This document shows, in pieces, positions 38,435 through 48,071 of a DNA stretch of 64,000 nt; position 1 is the stretch's first letter, and each line of letters opens with the position of its first letter. The DNA is from Candidatus Uhrbacteria bacterium. Its GTDB lineage: Bacteria > Patescibacteriota > Patescibacteriia > 2-12-FULL-60-25. A program made the position numbers and the translations under genes. Location: assembly GCA_021413945.1 (NCBI GenBank), contig JAIOPK010000006.1, positions 454,327 through 518,326 of the forward strand, given 5' to 3'. The notes under the pieces were generated by a model. The model was not told where the DNA came from and did no database searches. It was given only the letters and a program-made list of their open reading frames with translations.

Positions 38435-39337
38435 CTACTTCATTGCTAGTCGTATCATCCGGTCGAGTAGTTTGGGAAATGTGAGACCTATCGTCTTGGC
38501 GGCCAATGGCAATAAAGACGTTTCCGTCATGCCTGGTAACGTATTTGTCTCGAGCACTTCAATCCCTTTTGAACTCCAGATCATGTCGGTTCGAGAATAG
38601 CCGCGGCAGCCGAGCGCATTGTGCGAAGCGAGTCCTAGCGCTTGAGCTTTTTTGGCGATAGCCGACGGGATGGGCGCCGGACAAATTTCCTCGCTCATTC
38701 CGGGGGTGTATTTGGATTCGAAGTCGAAGAACGCGTTCTTCGGTCGAATCTCGATGACGGGCAAGGCTTCATCGCCAAGTATTCCAACGGTGAGTTCTCG
38801 GCCTAGGCGAAACGATTCGATCAAACATGAGCCTTCTTTCCGAATTCGAGCCTCAATGAGCATTTTCCACTTGGATTTTGGCGGGTCGACCGTAACACCG
38901 ACGCTCGAGCCGTCCGCGTTAGGCTTAATGACGATATGTTTGCCTAATTTCTTTTGAATCAGCGAAATATCCGCCTTTTCTACCATGAGTGAAGGTGGCG
39001 TTGGAATACCATTTTCCCGGTAAATCATCTTGCTTCGATCCTTGTCCATTGCCAGTGCCGAAGCCATGACTCCGGAGCCTGTACATGGGACCTCTAGCCA
39101 CTCTAGAAGGCCCTGAATCGATCCGTCTTCGCCACCACGACCGTGAAGAGCATTGAAGGCTACATCGATCTTTCCGGCCTTGGCGTCCTTAATGAGACGC
39201 ATGAGCTGGGTCTTGGGATCATACGTGGATACGAGATAGCGTTTGGGGTCCAAGTTCTTCACGATTTGCTTGCCGGATTTCAAAGAAATCTCCCGTTCAT
39301 TGGAGATCCCGCCGAGCAAAACGGCTACGCGAATCAT
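38435..39337 (-). CDS. ddl: D-alanine--D-alanine ligase
   Basis: 300 residues, the normal Ddl length. It joins two D-Ala with ATP for peptidoglycan. The N-terminal domain opens with VAVLLGGISNEREISLKSG; FNALHGRGGEDGSIQG is the family's second hallmark. The ATP-grasp part carries VIKPNADGSSVGV and the C-terminal metal site VLETNTLPGMTETSLLP. Substrate comes from the upstream alanine racemase, 4 bp away; ftsQ follows 2 bp on. Presence of the pair indicates that the cell makes its own D-Ala-D-Ala stem ends. Confidence 0.96.
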   Translation of the reverse strand: MIRVAVLLGGISNEREISLKSGKQIVKNLDPKRYLVSTYDPKTQLMRLIKDAKAGKIDVAFNALHGRGGEDGSIQGLLEWLEVPCTGSGVMASALAMDKDRSKMIYRENGIPTPPSLMVEKADISLIQKKLGKHIVIKPNADGSSVGVTVDPPKSKWKMLIEARIRKEGSCLIESFRLGRELTVGILGDEALPVIEIRPKNAFFDFESKYTPGMSEEICPAPIPSAIAKKAQALGLASHNALGCRGYSRTDMIWSSKGIEVLETNTLPGMTETSLLPLAAKTIGLTFPKLLDRMIRLAMK

Positions 39338-39341
39338 GCGG

Positions 39342-40466
39342 TTATTTTACCACGATCCTTGGGATTTCCGAGTTCAATCGCGCAACGATCTCGTAGTTGA
39401 TCGTCCCTGCCAAATCGGCCATTTCCTCGGCGCTGATCGACGCTTTTCCTTGTGATCCGATGAGCGTCACTTCCGATTCCGGTCTGATATTCTTCAGACC
39501 AGTCACATCGACCATCGTCATGTTCATACAGACACGCCCCATGACTTTGCAGGGTTTATTGCAGATCAACACATGAGCGCGGCGTGACATGCCGACGCGG
39601 TCAAATCCGTCGGCGTAGCCGATTGGGAGAACGGCGACTTTGCCATCGACACGCATGCGCTCGGTCAATCCGTAGCTGATCGGCGTCCCCTTTTTCACCC
39701 GTTTCACTTGAGCGACGATGGTCTTCCAAGACAGAACCGGTTCGAGACTGACTTTACGCTTTATACTTTGCGCTTTGCGAACATGCTCCGATGGCCATAA
39801 GCCGTACATCGCGATGCCGACGCGCAAAAGATTGAAATGGGTGTCTGAGTACAGAATTGATGCGGCGCTCGAGGCGGTATGCTTGTATTTTGGATCAATT
39901 TTGTGTTCTTTGAAAATGGCTATCGCTTCTTTGAATACAGAAAGTTGATGGTCTGCGTAAGCACGAGATTTAGTGTCCTCAATGTTCGCAAAGTGTAAAA
40001 ACGTTCCTTCGATCTGGATGTTGGGATACTTCCCTACCAGTTCGATCATGTTCGACAGATCTTCGAGACGAATTCCATCGCGCGTCAGACCGGTTTCAAT
40101 CGGAAGATGAATTTTCGCTACTCCCCTCCCCTTCCCCAGCGCCTTGATGGTTTCGACATTGTAAGCGACGAGGGAGATATTATTTTTTACCGCGTCGACG
40201 AGGCGGTGATTTGGTGTGTAGCCGAGCACGAGAATCGGTTTGCGGATTCCAGCGAGTCGAAGAGTTAGCGCTTCGTCGATGTGATCGACGGCGAACCAGT
40301 GGACTCCTGACTTCGACAGGATGCGTGAACATTCGACGAGGCCATGGCCATACGCATTCGATTTCACGACAGCCATGACTTTAGCTTTGCCTGCAAGGTC
40401 CAAAAAGGCCCGCGCATTGTGGCGCAGGGCCGATTCTGAGACTTCAATCCAAGTCTTGGGGTTCAT
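39342..40466 (-). CDS. alr: Alanine racemase
   Basis: 374 residues. A PLP enzyme that interconverts L- and D-alanine. The PLP lysine is in VVKSNAYGHG (about 33-42), and the opposite-face catalytic Tyr lies in ISYGLTERMR. The C-terminal beta domain carries LPIGYADGF and KVMGRVCMNMTMVDVT, both family-conserved. It follows serS by 2 bp and precedes ddl by 4 bp in one minus-strand operon, so D-Ala supply and use are co-expressed with two tRNA synthetases. No frameshift or missing residue is seen. Confidence 0.96.
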   Translation of the reverse strand: MNPKTWIEVSESALRHNARAFLDLAGKAKVMAVVKSNAYGHGLVECSRILSKSGVHWFAVDHIDEALTLRLAGIRKPILVLGYTPNHRLVDAVKNNISLVAYNVETIKALGKGRGVAKIHLPIETGLTRDGIRLEDLSNMIELVGKYPNIQIEGTFLHFANIEDTKSRAYADHQLSVFKEAIAIFKEHKIDPKYKHTASSAASILYSDTHFNLLRVGIAMYGLWPSEHVRKAQSIKRKVSLEPVLSWKTIVAQVKRVKKGTPISYGLTERMRVDGKVAVLPIGYADGFDRVGMSRRAHVLICNKPCKVMGRVCMNMTMVDVTGLKNIRPESEVTLIGSQGKASISAEEMADLAGTINYEIVARLNSEIPRIVVK

Positions 40467-40468
40467 GA

Positions 40469-41737
40469 TTATCCGATCTTATCGAAGCCCGTGTACGGAC
40501 GCAGAACATCCGGGACATTAATCGAGCCGTCTTCATTCTGATGATTTTCCAGCACGGCGATGAGAGCGCGGGCTAATGAAATCGCGGTTCCGTTTAATGT
40601 GTGGGCGTAGTCGAGCGTGCCGTCTTTGCGGCGTAGGCGAACATTGAGGCGGCGGGCTTGGTAGTCGGTGCAGTTCGAGGTCGATGTGACCTCGCCATAA
40701 CCGCCTTTCCCCTCTCCACGGCCCCACATCCAGGCTTCAAGGTCGAATTTGCGGTAGGCAGGGCCTCCGAGGTCGCCGGTGCAGATATCGACAACTTGGT
40801 ATGGGATTTCCAACTTCTGAAACATTCGCTCCTCGAGACGACGTAACTCCATGTGAATGGCTTCGGATTGCTCCGGAGTACAGAAGACGAACATCTCTAC
40901 CTTGGAGAACTGGTGGACTCGGTAGAGGCCGTAGGACTCGCGGCCGTACGCACCGGCTTCCGTGCGATAGCAATGTGAGATACCGGCGAACTTGATCGGT
41001 AGCGAAGCCTCGTCGAGAATTTCGTCTTTGTGATAACCGCCGAGCGTAATCTCCGAGGTGCCGATGAGTGACAAATCTGTGCCTTCGACAGAATAGATCT
41101 GCGCTTCCGGTCCACGCGGGTTAAAGCCAACGCCGACGAGGACCTCGTCGCGTGCGAGATCAGGCGTGGTCATCGGCAAATAGCCCTCGGCGGCCATTTC
41201 GCGAATCGCCCATGTGAGCATCGCTTGTTCCAGAATCGCGAGCTTGCCTTTCAAGAAATAAAACTTGGCGCCGGTGACTTTTGCCGCGCGTTCAAAATCG
41301 ATCAAGTCATGCATCTGCGCAAGCTCGACGTGGGAGCGCGGGTTCTCGAGCTTGCGGATTTCTCCAACAGTGTCGATGACTCTGTTGTCGTTATCGGTTT
41401 TCCCGACCGGGGTGTCGGGATGCGTCATGTTTGGCAGCTTCAATGCTTCCTCGCGCCATCCCTTCTCGACAATTTCAAGATCCTTTTCCTTAGCGACGAC
41501 GTCTTCCTTCAACTTCTTGCCGCGCTCGATCAGACCCGGGCGCTCCTCTTTTGAGGCCGACTTCATTGCATCCGCGACTTCATTGCGCTCTTTGCGCAGC
41601 GTTTCGGCTTCTTTCAAGAGAACAAGACGGCCGGCGTCGAGTTCGAGCAACGCATCAAGATCGACGGAAACACCGCGGTTGGCGATGTTCTCGCGGACCG
41701 CATCGGTATTCTCACGAACATAGCGCATGTCGAGCAT
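40469..41737 (-). CDS. serS: Seryl-tRNA synthetase
   Basis: 422 residues, standard length. It charges tRNA-Ser. The N-terminal helical arm (about 30-100, a long antiparallel coiled coil with KERNEVADAMKSAS) binds the tRNA's long variable arm. Class II motifs: motif 2 FRTEAGAYGRESYGLYRVHQ and motif 3 region with TSTSNCTDYQARRLNVRLR. Serine-binding TSE appears as GTSEITL. It starts 1 bp after the lysS stop, with AGGAAG about 7 bp before the ATG, inside the greA-led operon. Confidence 0.96.
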   Translation of the reverse strand: MLDMRYVRENTDAVRENIANRGVSVDLDALLELDAGRLVLLKEAETLRKERNEVADAMKSASKEERPGLIERGKKLKEDVVAKEKDLEIVEKGWREEALKLPNMTHPDTPVGKTDNDNRVIDTVGEIRKLENPRSHVELAQMHDLIDFERAAKVTGAKFYFLKGKLAILEQAMLTWAIREMAAEGYLPMTTPDLARDEVLVGVGFNPRGPEAQIYSVEGTDLSLIGTSEITLGGYHKDEILDEASLPIKFAGISHCYRTEAGAYGRESYGLYRVHQFSKVEMFVFCTPEQSEAIHMELRRLEERMFQKLEIPYQVVDICTGDLGGPAYRKFDLEAWMWGRGEGKGGYGEVTSTSNCTDYQARRLNVRLRRKDGTLDYAHTLNGTAISLARALIAVLENHQNEDGSINVPDVLRPYTGFDKIG

Positions 41738-41738
41738 A

Positions 41739-43211
41739 TTATTCTTCCTGTTTGGGACGCAGTGTCGGGAATAAAATCACTTCTTTCAGCGACGGGGCGC
41801 CGGTCAGAATCGCGACCAATCGATCGATACCCATGCCCATACCGCTTGTCGGCGGCATGCCGTGCTCGAGCGCGGTCAAAAACTCTTCGTCCTTGGGCTG
41901 TGCCTCCTGACTCCCCTCCTTGGCGAGCGCTTCCTGCTCGACGAAACGCGAGCGCTGGTCGATTGGATCGTTTAATTCGTAATAGTACGCATTGATGATT
42001 TCACTGCCGTCGACGACGAGCTGAGCTGTCGCGCTCTTTTCCGGATCTTCCGGACTGCGGCCGGCAAGCGGTTTCATCGCAACGGGATACTCGAGTACCC
42101 ATGCCGGACCCGTGAGCTTGGCGCGTGCGGTTTTCTTGTAGAGTTCGTCGAGATGTTCTCCCATGCCGACCAAACCTTTGAAGTCGACTTTCACCTTTGC
42201 CGCTTTCACGGCAGCCTTTAGTGCGGGGATATCCTTGATCGCATCGATGTCGATGGTTGTCGCCTGTTTGATCGCTTCACGGAAGGTGATGCGCGGCCAC
42301 GGACCGGTGAAATCGAGTGAGCCATTTTCTCGCGCGACGACCATCGAACCAAAGGCATCCGTGAGCATGGTGCCGACCATCGACTCGATAAAGGTCAGAA
42401 AACGTTCTTTGCCCGCATAGGCCCAATACAATTCGATCTGCGTGAATTCCGGGTTATGACTGTGGTCAATGCCTTCATTGCGGAAACAGCGGGCAATTTC
42501 GTACACCTTTTCCATTCCGCCGATGACGAGACGTTTCAAAAAAAGCTCCGGAGCGATGCGCAAATACAAATCAATACCAAGCGCATTGTGATGCGTGGTG
42601 AATGGACGCGCGGCGGCTCCTCCGGCGAGCGTCTGTAAGACGGGCGTTTCAACTTCGAGGAAGCCATTACCGTCCAGAAACGAACGCATCGACGAGACGA
42701 GACGAGATCGGATCACAAAACGCTGGCGAACTTCCGGATTCACGAGGAGATCGAGTTCGCGCTGGCGGAAACGGATTTCCACATCGCTCAAGCCATGCCA
42801 TTTTTCCGGAAGCGGCAGGAGGGCTTTGGAAAGAATGCGCCAATCCGTAACGAGGAGCGACTTCTCTCCGCGCTTGGTTAAATAGGCGGTACCGTGTACC
42901 TCGATAAAATCTCCCGGATCGATACAGTCGCGGAACAGGTTGAATGCTTCGCTCAAATCATCTTCCTTGAAGACGAGCTGGACTTGTCCGCTCTCGTCGC
43001 GCATATCGGCAAACATCATTCCTCCGTGGACGCGGATCGTCATGATACGTCCGGCGAGGACGATGGATTCCGTTGAGGCGGCTAAGGCATCAAAAGACGC
43101 GAGCAGCTCCCCCGCTTCATGGGTGCGCTCGGTAGATTTTGGATATGGGTCCATCCCCGCTTTTCGCAGGGCTTCCAGTTTGGAAAGGCGTACATCGCGC
43201 TCCTCCGGCAT
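41739..43211 (-). CDS. lysS: Lysyl-tRNA synthetase, class II
   Basis: 490 residues. It charges tRNA-Lys. An N-terminal OB-fold anticodon-binding domain (about 50-135; IVLAGRIMTIRVHGGMMFAD) precedes the class II core: motif 2 CFRNEGIDHSHNPEFTQIE, and motif 3 GMGMGIDRLVAI at the C-terminus. ALEHGMPPTSG is also typical. It is separated from greA by 12 bp and from serS by 1 bp. No editing domain is expected or seen. Confidence 0.96.
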   Translation of the reverse strand: MPEERDVRLSKLEALRKAGMDPYPKSTERTHEAGELLASFDALAASTESIVLAGRIMTIRVHGGMMFADMRDESGQVQLVFKEDDLSEAFNLFRDCIDPGDFIEVHGTAYLTKRGEKSLLVTDWRILSKALLPLPEKWHGLSDVEIRFRQRELDLLVNPEVRQRFVIRSRLVSSMRSFLDGNGFLEVETPVLQTLAGGAAARPFTTHHNALGIDLYLRIAPELFLKRLVIGGMEKVYEIARCFRNEGIDHSHNPEFTQIELYWAYAGKERFLTFIESMVGTMLTDAFGSMVVARENGSLDFTGPWPRITFREAIKQATTIDIDAIKDIPALKAAVKAAKVKVDFKGLVGMGEHLDELYKKTARAKLTGPAWVLEYPVAMKPLAGRSPEDPEKSATAQLVVDGSEIINAYYYELNDPIDQRSRFVEQEALAKEGSQEAQPKDEEFLTALEHGMPPTSGMGMGIDRLVAILTGAPSLKEVILFPTLRPKQEE

Positions 43212-43223
43212 ACGGCCAAGAGT

Positions 43224-43682
43224 TTAGCCGATTCGCAGAACCTCGTACACTGCCGTACCGGCCGGCGTCTCCACTTCCACATGATCGCCGACTTTTGCGC
43301 CAAGCAAAGTTCGTCCGATCGGCGACTCGTTGCTGATCTTTCCGGCAAGCGGGTCCGCTTCATTGGAACCGACAATGGTGAAGGATTTTTCCTTGCCGTT
43401 CACGGAGACGGTCACGGTCGTGCCGACGCGGACATTGCTTGCGTTCTCTTCCTGCTCGACCACAACGGCGTTCTTGAGCAAATCCTCGATTTCCAAGATA
43501 CGGCCTTCCACAAAGCCGAGCGCATCTTTCGCTTCATGATATTCGGCGTTTTCCGAAAGATCGCCAAGGGATTTGGCGGCTTCGATACGATTAGCAAGCT
43601 CTCGGCGCTTAACGGTTTTGAGATCCTTGAGCTCTGCTTTGAGCTTGGTCAGGAACTCCGGTGAAACGTATTGGTCGGGCAT
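43224..43682 (-). CDS. greA: Transcription elongation factor GreA
   Basis: 152 residues from ATG 43682; the longer frame runs into the leader. GreA rescues backtracked RNA polymerase by stimulating transcript cleavage. The N-terminal coiled coil (about 5-75) carries the acidic tip GDLSENAEYHEAK, whose Asp/Glu pair acts in cleavage. The C-terminal FKBP-like domain includes SPIGRTLLGAKVGD. It is the first gene of a six-gene operon. Between its promoter (TTGACA, complement of 43765-43770; TACTCT) and the ATG is a terminator-like hairpin, suggesting attenuation. Confidence 0.95.
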   Translation of the reverse strand: MPDQYVSPEFLTKLKAELKDLKTVKRRELANRIEAAKSLGDLSENAEYHEAKDALGFVEGRILEIEDLLKNAVVVEQEENASNVRVGTTVTVSVNGKEKSFTIVGSNEADPLAGKISNESPIGRTLLGAKVGDHVEVETPAGTAVYEVLRIG

Positions 43683-43708
43683 AGTATCAAATACGGAGAG
43701 AATTAAAA

Positions 43709-43725
43709 CCGGCGCCATTCGCCGG
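43709..43725 (-). terminator. Hairpin plus T-run in the greA leader, possible attenuator
   Basis: On the minus strand CCGGCG, loop AATGG, CGCCGG is followed directly by TTTTAATT. It lies about 10 nt after the predicted transcription start and about 25 nt before the start codon. Confidence 0.5.
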
Positions 43726-43742
43726 AAACTACGTATGAGGAC

Positions 43743-43770
43743 AGAGTACAACGGAAGAAAAACCTGTCAA
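43743..43770 (-). promoter_or_regulatory. Promoter of the greA operon
   Basis: TTGACA (complement of 43765-43770), 16 bp, TACTCT (complement of 43743-43748). It lies just 3 bp beyond the end of the upstream PBP2 gene. Confidence 0.68.
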
Positions 43771-43773
43771 CTC

Positions 43774-45654
43774 TCAAAAAGCCCCGTTACGGTTACGGCG
43801 CAGGTCCCACCAAGCCTGAAGGACCTTTCTCGCGACGGGAACCGAGACGCTTGAGCCCTCGCCGCCCTCCTCGAGGAGGACGGTGACGACGATTTCCGGT
43901 TTGTCGGAGGGGGCATAGGCCGTGAACCAGGCGTGAAAGTTCTTCTCCGAATGCCATTGCGCCGTACCCGTTTTACCGGAAACGGCTACCGGCATGTCGG
44001 CCAGCGCGCGGCCCGAACCATAGGTCACGTTCTCGCGCATGCCTTGTCGTACGGTGGCGATCACGTCAGCCGCGGCGATCGGCTCACCCGACTGCGTCGA
44101 CGTGGGCGCTGCGTCCGGGATTTCCAAGCGAGGAATGACCTTGAATCCGCCATTGGCGATCGCGGATGTGTAGGCCGCGACTTGAACCGGTGTCACAAGC
44201 AAATCTCCCTGACCAATCGACAGGTTATACGTGTCTCCAACAAACCAGCGCTCGCCTTTTGTTTCCTCTTTCCATTTGCGGCTGGGGACAAATCCCGTTC
44301 CCTCGCCCGGTACATCGATTCCCGTTTTGGAACCGAGCCCGAATCGACGATACCAATCGGTCAGACGATCGACACCAAGGCCTACGAGCGACTCATATCC
44401 TCCGCCAATGGTGTAGAAAAATGTGTTCACAGACCATGCGATGGCTCCGCGGACATTGACCGCCCCATGTCCGCCGGCTTTCCAGTCGGGAAAGAACCAA
44501 GGTCCGACGCGGATACCTCCGGAAGAAAAGATGGTCGTCGCGGGAGTGATCACATGCTCCGCAAGTGCGGCGGCCGCGACGACAATTTTGACCGTCGAGC
44601 CGGACGGGTAGGTTCCGGCCCATGCTCGCGGGAAAAGCGGCTGGTCCGGGTTCTCGATCAGCGCCTTGTAGATCGTGGAGGAGACGCCGCCGGAGAAGTT
44701 GTTGTCGTCGTAGGCGGGCCAAGAAACGAGCGCAAGAACGGAGCCGTCGCGCGGGTCCATAGCGACAACGGCGCCGCGTGCGACTTTTGCGGACGTGAGC
44801 GCATCGCGAAGCGCGCGCTCCGAGATGCGCTGGAGATCCAAGTCGAGTGAAAGACGCACATCGGTGCCGTCTACGGGTGCGCTTTCGCCGACGAGGGCCT
44901 TAATTCGGCCGCGTGCATCGACTTCACTGGTGCGCGATCCTTTGGTCCCGCGCAGCAAACTCTCATAGGAGCGCTCAAGCCCGGTTTTACCGATTTCATC
45001 GGCATGGACATACCCGGCGGCGCGGTTGTTTTCCAATTCTTCCGGAGATAATTTACCGACATAGCCAAGGACATGAGAAAGACTCGGAATCTCACCGGAA
45101 AAAGGGTATCGACGTCTTGCGGCAACTTGTAGGTCAAATCCGGGCAATTCCGGAAGCGCGATCGCAAATGCCATCGCCTGCTCATACGGAACCTGCTCGG
45201 CGATCGCATAGGTCTCGTCGCGTGCGGTCGACGTCACGGCGGCCAATGTTTGCAGGTCGACAATCGAGAGACCGAGAACGCGCGCCGCACGGCCGAGAGC
45301 CGCATCCATCTCTTCTTGGGCATGCGGCAGTTCGAGCGGAGTCATCGTTACCTGGAATCGCGGGACATTGTCGGCGAGAACACGGCCTTGGCGGTCGCGG
45401 ATGATTCCGCGGCGTGGCAAGATCGACTGCTCGCGTAGTCGATTGGCCTCGGCTTTGCCTTGATATTCCGCGCCCTGAACGATCTGCATCCAACCCGCAC
45501 GGAAAATGAGCCCGGACAGGACAAACACCGGAACGAGTATCGCTACGAGGAAACGTCTTCGGCCAAATGCACGACCAACAAATAACGACTGACCACGGAC
45601 CGTGGTTGTCGATTCTTCAAACAGCACTTCATGCTGGAAATCTTCTCCGCGCAT
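43774..45654 (-). CDS. mrdA: Penicillin-binding protein 2, transpeptidase
   Basis: 626 residues. It cross-links peptidoglycan during cell elongation. One membrane helix (about 33-56) is followed by the pedestal domain with LPRRGIIRDRQGRVLADN. The transpeptidase domain has the active-site serine in PSGSTVK (S-x-x-K), then AWSVN (S-x-N) and SGKTGTAQ (K-T-G). It is the last gene of mreB-mreC-mreD-PBP2, the standard elongasome order, and starts 1 bp after mreD. Together these indicate a rod-like or actively elongating cell with its own wall. Confidence 0.95.
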   Translation of the reverse strand: MRGEDFQHEVLFEESTTTVRGQSLFVGRAFGRRRFLVAILVPVFVLSGLIFRAGWMQIVQGAEYQGKAEANRLREQSILPRRGIIRDRQGRVLADNVPRFQVTMTPLELPHAQEEMDAALGRAARVLGLSIVDLQTLAAVTSTARDETYAIAEQVPYEQAMAFAIALPELPGFDLQVAARRRYPFSGEIPSLSHVLGYVGKLSPEELENNRAAGYVHADEIGKTGLERSYESLLRGTKGSRTSEVDARGRIKALVGESAPVDGTDVRLSLDLDLQRISERALRDALTSAKVARGAVVAMDPRDGSVLALVSWPAYDDNNFSGGVSSTIYKALIENPDQPLFPRAWAGTYPSGSTVKIVVAAAALAEHVITPATTIFSSGGIRVGPWFFPDWKAGGHGAVNVRGAIAWSVNTFFYTIGGGYESLVGLGVDRLTDWYRRFGLGSKTGIDVPGEGTGFVPSRKWKEETKGERWFVGDTYNLSIGQGDLLVTPVQVAAYTSAIANGGFKVIPRLEIPDAAPTSTQSGEPIAAADVIATVRQGMRENVTYGSGRALADMPVAVSGKTGTAQWHSEKNFHAWFTAYAPSDKPEIVVTVLLEEGGEGSSVSVPVARKVLQAWWDLRRNRNGAF

Positions 45655-45655
45655 A

Positions 45656-46177
45656 TCAAAAAGAAGACGACCGCTGGCCCAGAGTCACAAAGCGCCTCGT
45701 GAATCCCGCCAGAAGGAGGAAGCCGAGGGCGACGCTTACGGCGTCCCATACGAGAATCCACCAAGGCTCGATAGGCAAATGCCACGGGTAGCGCGAGGGG
45801 TCGAGCCAACCGCCCATGCCGGACAAAATAAAGGAACCGAACCATTCTAGTACTCGGCCAAGGAGCACGAGCGCAACGGACGCATAGACGGATCGGTTGG
45901 TCAGAAATCGGTGCGAGACGGCGTCGAGAATCAGGAGGACCATCGAGAGGCGGAGCGCCGCCACATCCAGATGTGCCCAACCGTACGCATCAAGGACGAA
46001 TGCGCCAATAATAATATAAACAAATGCACGAGCGCGGGTACTTGAGACCAGAAGGAGAACCGCGATCGGCAGAAGCGGATGGAATGCGAGCTCGGGCGGG
46101 AGAAATGGAACAACGGAAACTTCCCAAAGCCCGGCCATGAGAGCCACGAGAACGACGATGAGCCAGCGCCAGATCAT
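45656..46177 (-). CDS. mreD: Rod shape-determining protein MreD
   Basis: 173 residues with about five membrane helices and few charged residues. The identification rests on position (between mreC and PBP2, overlapping mreC by 4 bp), length and topology; features such as LPPELAFHPLLPIAVLLLV and GAFVLDAYGW fit MreD. MreD is an elongasome membrane subunit linking MreC to the wall synthases. Sequence conservation in this family is low. Confidence 0.83.
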   Translation of the reverse strand: MIWRWLIVVLVALMAGLWEVSVVPFLPPELAFHPLLPIAVLLLVSSTRARAFVYIIIGAFVLDAYGWAHLDVAALRLSMVLLILDAVSHRFLTNRSVYASVALVLLGRVLEWFGSFILSGMGGWLDPSRYPWHLPIEPWWILVWDAVSVALGFLLLAGFTRRFVTLGQRSSSF

Positions 46178-46959
46178 AGGCGAGGACGTAGTGCCGTCGG
46201 ACGCAGTACCGATACAAAGACGACGCGGTCGAGAGAGACGATCGGTTCGATCGTTGCGTTCATAAACGGATCGGTTGGTTTACCCTCCACGGTGTTCACG
46301 ACGCCGATCGGCAAATTTCCGGGAACTTTATCTTCCGTACCCGCCGTGACGATGAGTTGATCCGCTACTAAGGATTCTGATGACGGAATATAGGTGAGTA
46401 CTCCGGCCCCATTCCCCCGCCCCTCGATGATGCCGGCGAGCTGGCCGTCCGCTTGAAGGGATGCGGCGACGCGGCTACGCGGATCGGTGACGAGTTCTAC
46501 GGTCGCAACACGGTCAAGAATCTGGCTGATTTTGCCGATGAAGACGCCTTGGTCCGTAATCACGGCTTGGCCGATTTCAAGCGAGTCTTCACGGCCACGG
46601 TCGATGGTGAGCAACGCACGTTTTCCGCTAACATCACGACCGATCACGCGGGCACCGACGCTGTCGTAGCCGGAACGGTCGAGGAACTTTGCTTGAGCTC
46701 GAAGCGTTCGATTCTCCTCCTCAAGTGCCTTCAGTCGAACATAATCGACTGCCAGGGTTGCGACACGCGCATCCAATTCTTTGATACGTGCGTCGACCAC
46801 ATCGGTTGTCGCGCTCGACCAGCCGCTTACGAGGCGGATAACGGGGAGACTTGCGAATCGCGAAGCTTCGCCGATTGGACGAAATAATCCGGCCAATGCC
46901 AAAACCGCCACCACGACGACGGCGGCGAGCAGCCAAAGCCATCGGAAAGAACTGTTCAT
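46174..46959 (-). CDS. mreC: Rod shape-determining protein MreC
   Basis: 261 residues. An N-terminal membrane helix (about 7-27), a coiled coil (about 55-90; RLKALEEENRTLRAQAKFL) and two beta-barrel domains with GYDSVGARVIGRDVSGKRAL, DQGVFIGKI and VTDPRSRVAA. The glycine-rich VITDQGVFIGKIS stretch is typical of MreC. It forms periplasmic filaments that position PBP2. It sits 4 bp after mreB and overlaps mreD by 4 bp. Confidence 0.93.
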   Translation of the reverse strand: MNSSFRWLWLLAAVVVVAVLALAGLFRPIGEASRFASLPVIRLVSGWSSATTDVVDARIKELDARVATLAVDYVRLKALEEENRTLRAQAKFLDRSGYDSVGARVIGRDVSGKRALLTIDRGREDSLEIGQAVITDQGVFIGKISQILDRVATVELVTDPRSRVAASLQADGQLAGIIEGRGNGAGVLTYIPSSESLVADQLIVTAGTEDKVPGNLPIGVVNTVEGKPTDPFMNATIEPIVSLDRVVFVSVLRPTALRPRL

Positions 46960-46963
46960 AAAA

Positions 46964-48019
46964 TTAAATCGACTTCACGAGATCGGTTGCCGGGATGGCG
47001 ACTTCCGCGAGCAGAGCGCGGTTGTCGATGAGCGCGGCTGTTCCGCGTACAACACAGTTCAGACAATCATCGGCGACGCGAACGGGCAATCCTGTGCCTC
47101 GCGAAAGAGCTTGGTCCAATCCGCGCAGGAGCGCTCCCCCGCCTGTCAGCACAATACCGCGCTGCTGAATGTCGGCAACAAGTTCCGGCGGCGTGATTTC
47201 CAAAATCGCTTTGGTCTGATCCATGATTGCCTTAATGGAACGACCGAGTGCTTCACGAATCTGCGCGTCGTTCACCGTGATCTCGCGAGGCAAACCTGAA
47301 AGCAAATCACGTCCGCGCATCATCGCCTCCATTGGCTCGGGCAATTCTACGGCGGAACCGATCGCGATTTTGATTTGTTCAGCCACGCGTTCACCGAGGA
47401 GAATGTTAAAGACGTCTCTTGCGTATTGAATAATATTTTTGTTCAACTCGTCTCCGGCGATCGGAATGCTCTTGGAAGTGACAACACCGTTCAATGAGAT
47501 GACGGCGATCTCGGTGGAACCGGCACCGAGGTTGATGATCATGTTTCCAAACGGCTCCCCGATCGCGAGACCGGCACCGATCGCGGCGGCGATCGGTTCT
47601 TCGACCACGAGCACTTCTCGGGCTCCGGCCGCCGTTGCCGCATCGCCGACGGCTTTGCGTTCTACTTCCGTGACATCGAGCGGGACACAGATAACGACGG
47701 AGGGACGTGGAATCGCGAAAGCTTTGTCCTCGTGAACTTTTTCAAAGAAATAGCGCAGCATTTTTTCCGTGACTTCAAAGTCGGCGATAATGCCGCGCTG
47801 AAGCGGACGAGTGACCTGAATATGCGCCGGAGTTTTGCCGACCATCGAAAGGGCGTCCTCGCCGACGGCCATCACCTGATTATTTCTACGATTAATCGCC
47901 ACAACGGAAGGTTCATTAATCACGACACCGCGTCCTTTTACAAAGACGCGGGTATTTGCTGTTCCCAAGTCGATTCCCAACTGCTTGGTCAGCCGGCCAA
48001 AAATGGAAGGCCACTTCAT
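46964..48019 (-). CDS. mreB: Actin-like shape protein MreB
   Basis: 351 residues. An HSP70/actin-fold ATPase that guides wall synthesis. Phosphate 1 region is GIDLGTANTRVFVKG (about 15-29); other motifs are VICVPLDVTEVERKAV, INLGAGSTEIAVI (phosphate 2) and GIVLTGGGALLRGLDQAL (adenosine). It is the first gene of the mre operon. A TAGGAT 9 bp before the ATG suggests a leaderless start, though no good -35 pairs with it. Confidence 0.97.
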   Translation of the reverse strand: MKWPSIFGRLTKQLGIDLGTANTRVFVKGRGVVINEPSVVAINRRNNQVMAVGEDALSMVGKTPAHIQVTRPLQRGIIADFEVTEKMLRYFFEKVHEDKAFAIPRPSVVICVPLDVTEVERKAVGDAATAAGAREVLVVEEPIAAAIGAGLAIGEPFGNMIINLGAGSTEIAVISLNGVVTSKSIPIAGDELNKNIIQYARDVFNILLGERVAEQIKIAIGSAVELPEPMEAMMRGRDLLSGLPREITVNDAQIREALGRSIKAIMDQTKAILEITPPELVADIQQRGIVLTGGGALLRGLDQALSRGTGLPVRVADDCLNCVVRGTAALIDNRALLAEVAIPATDLVKSI

Positions 48020-48071
48020 AGTGGGCCTATCCTACCGTCCGGCTACCCAGTTTGCCACGCCCGTCAAGCCC

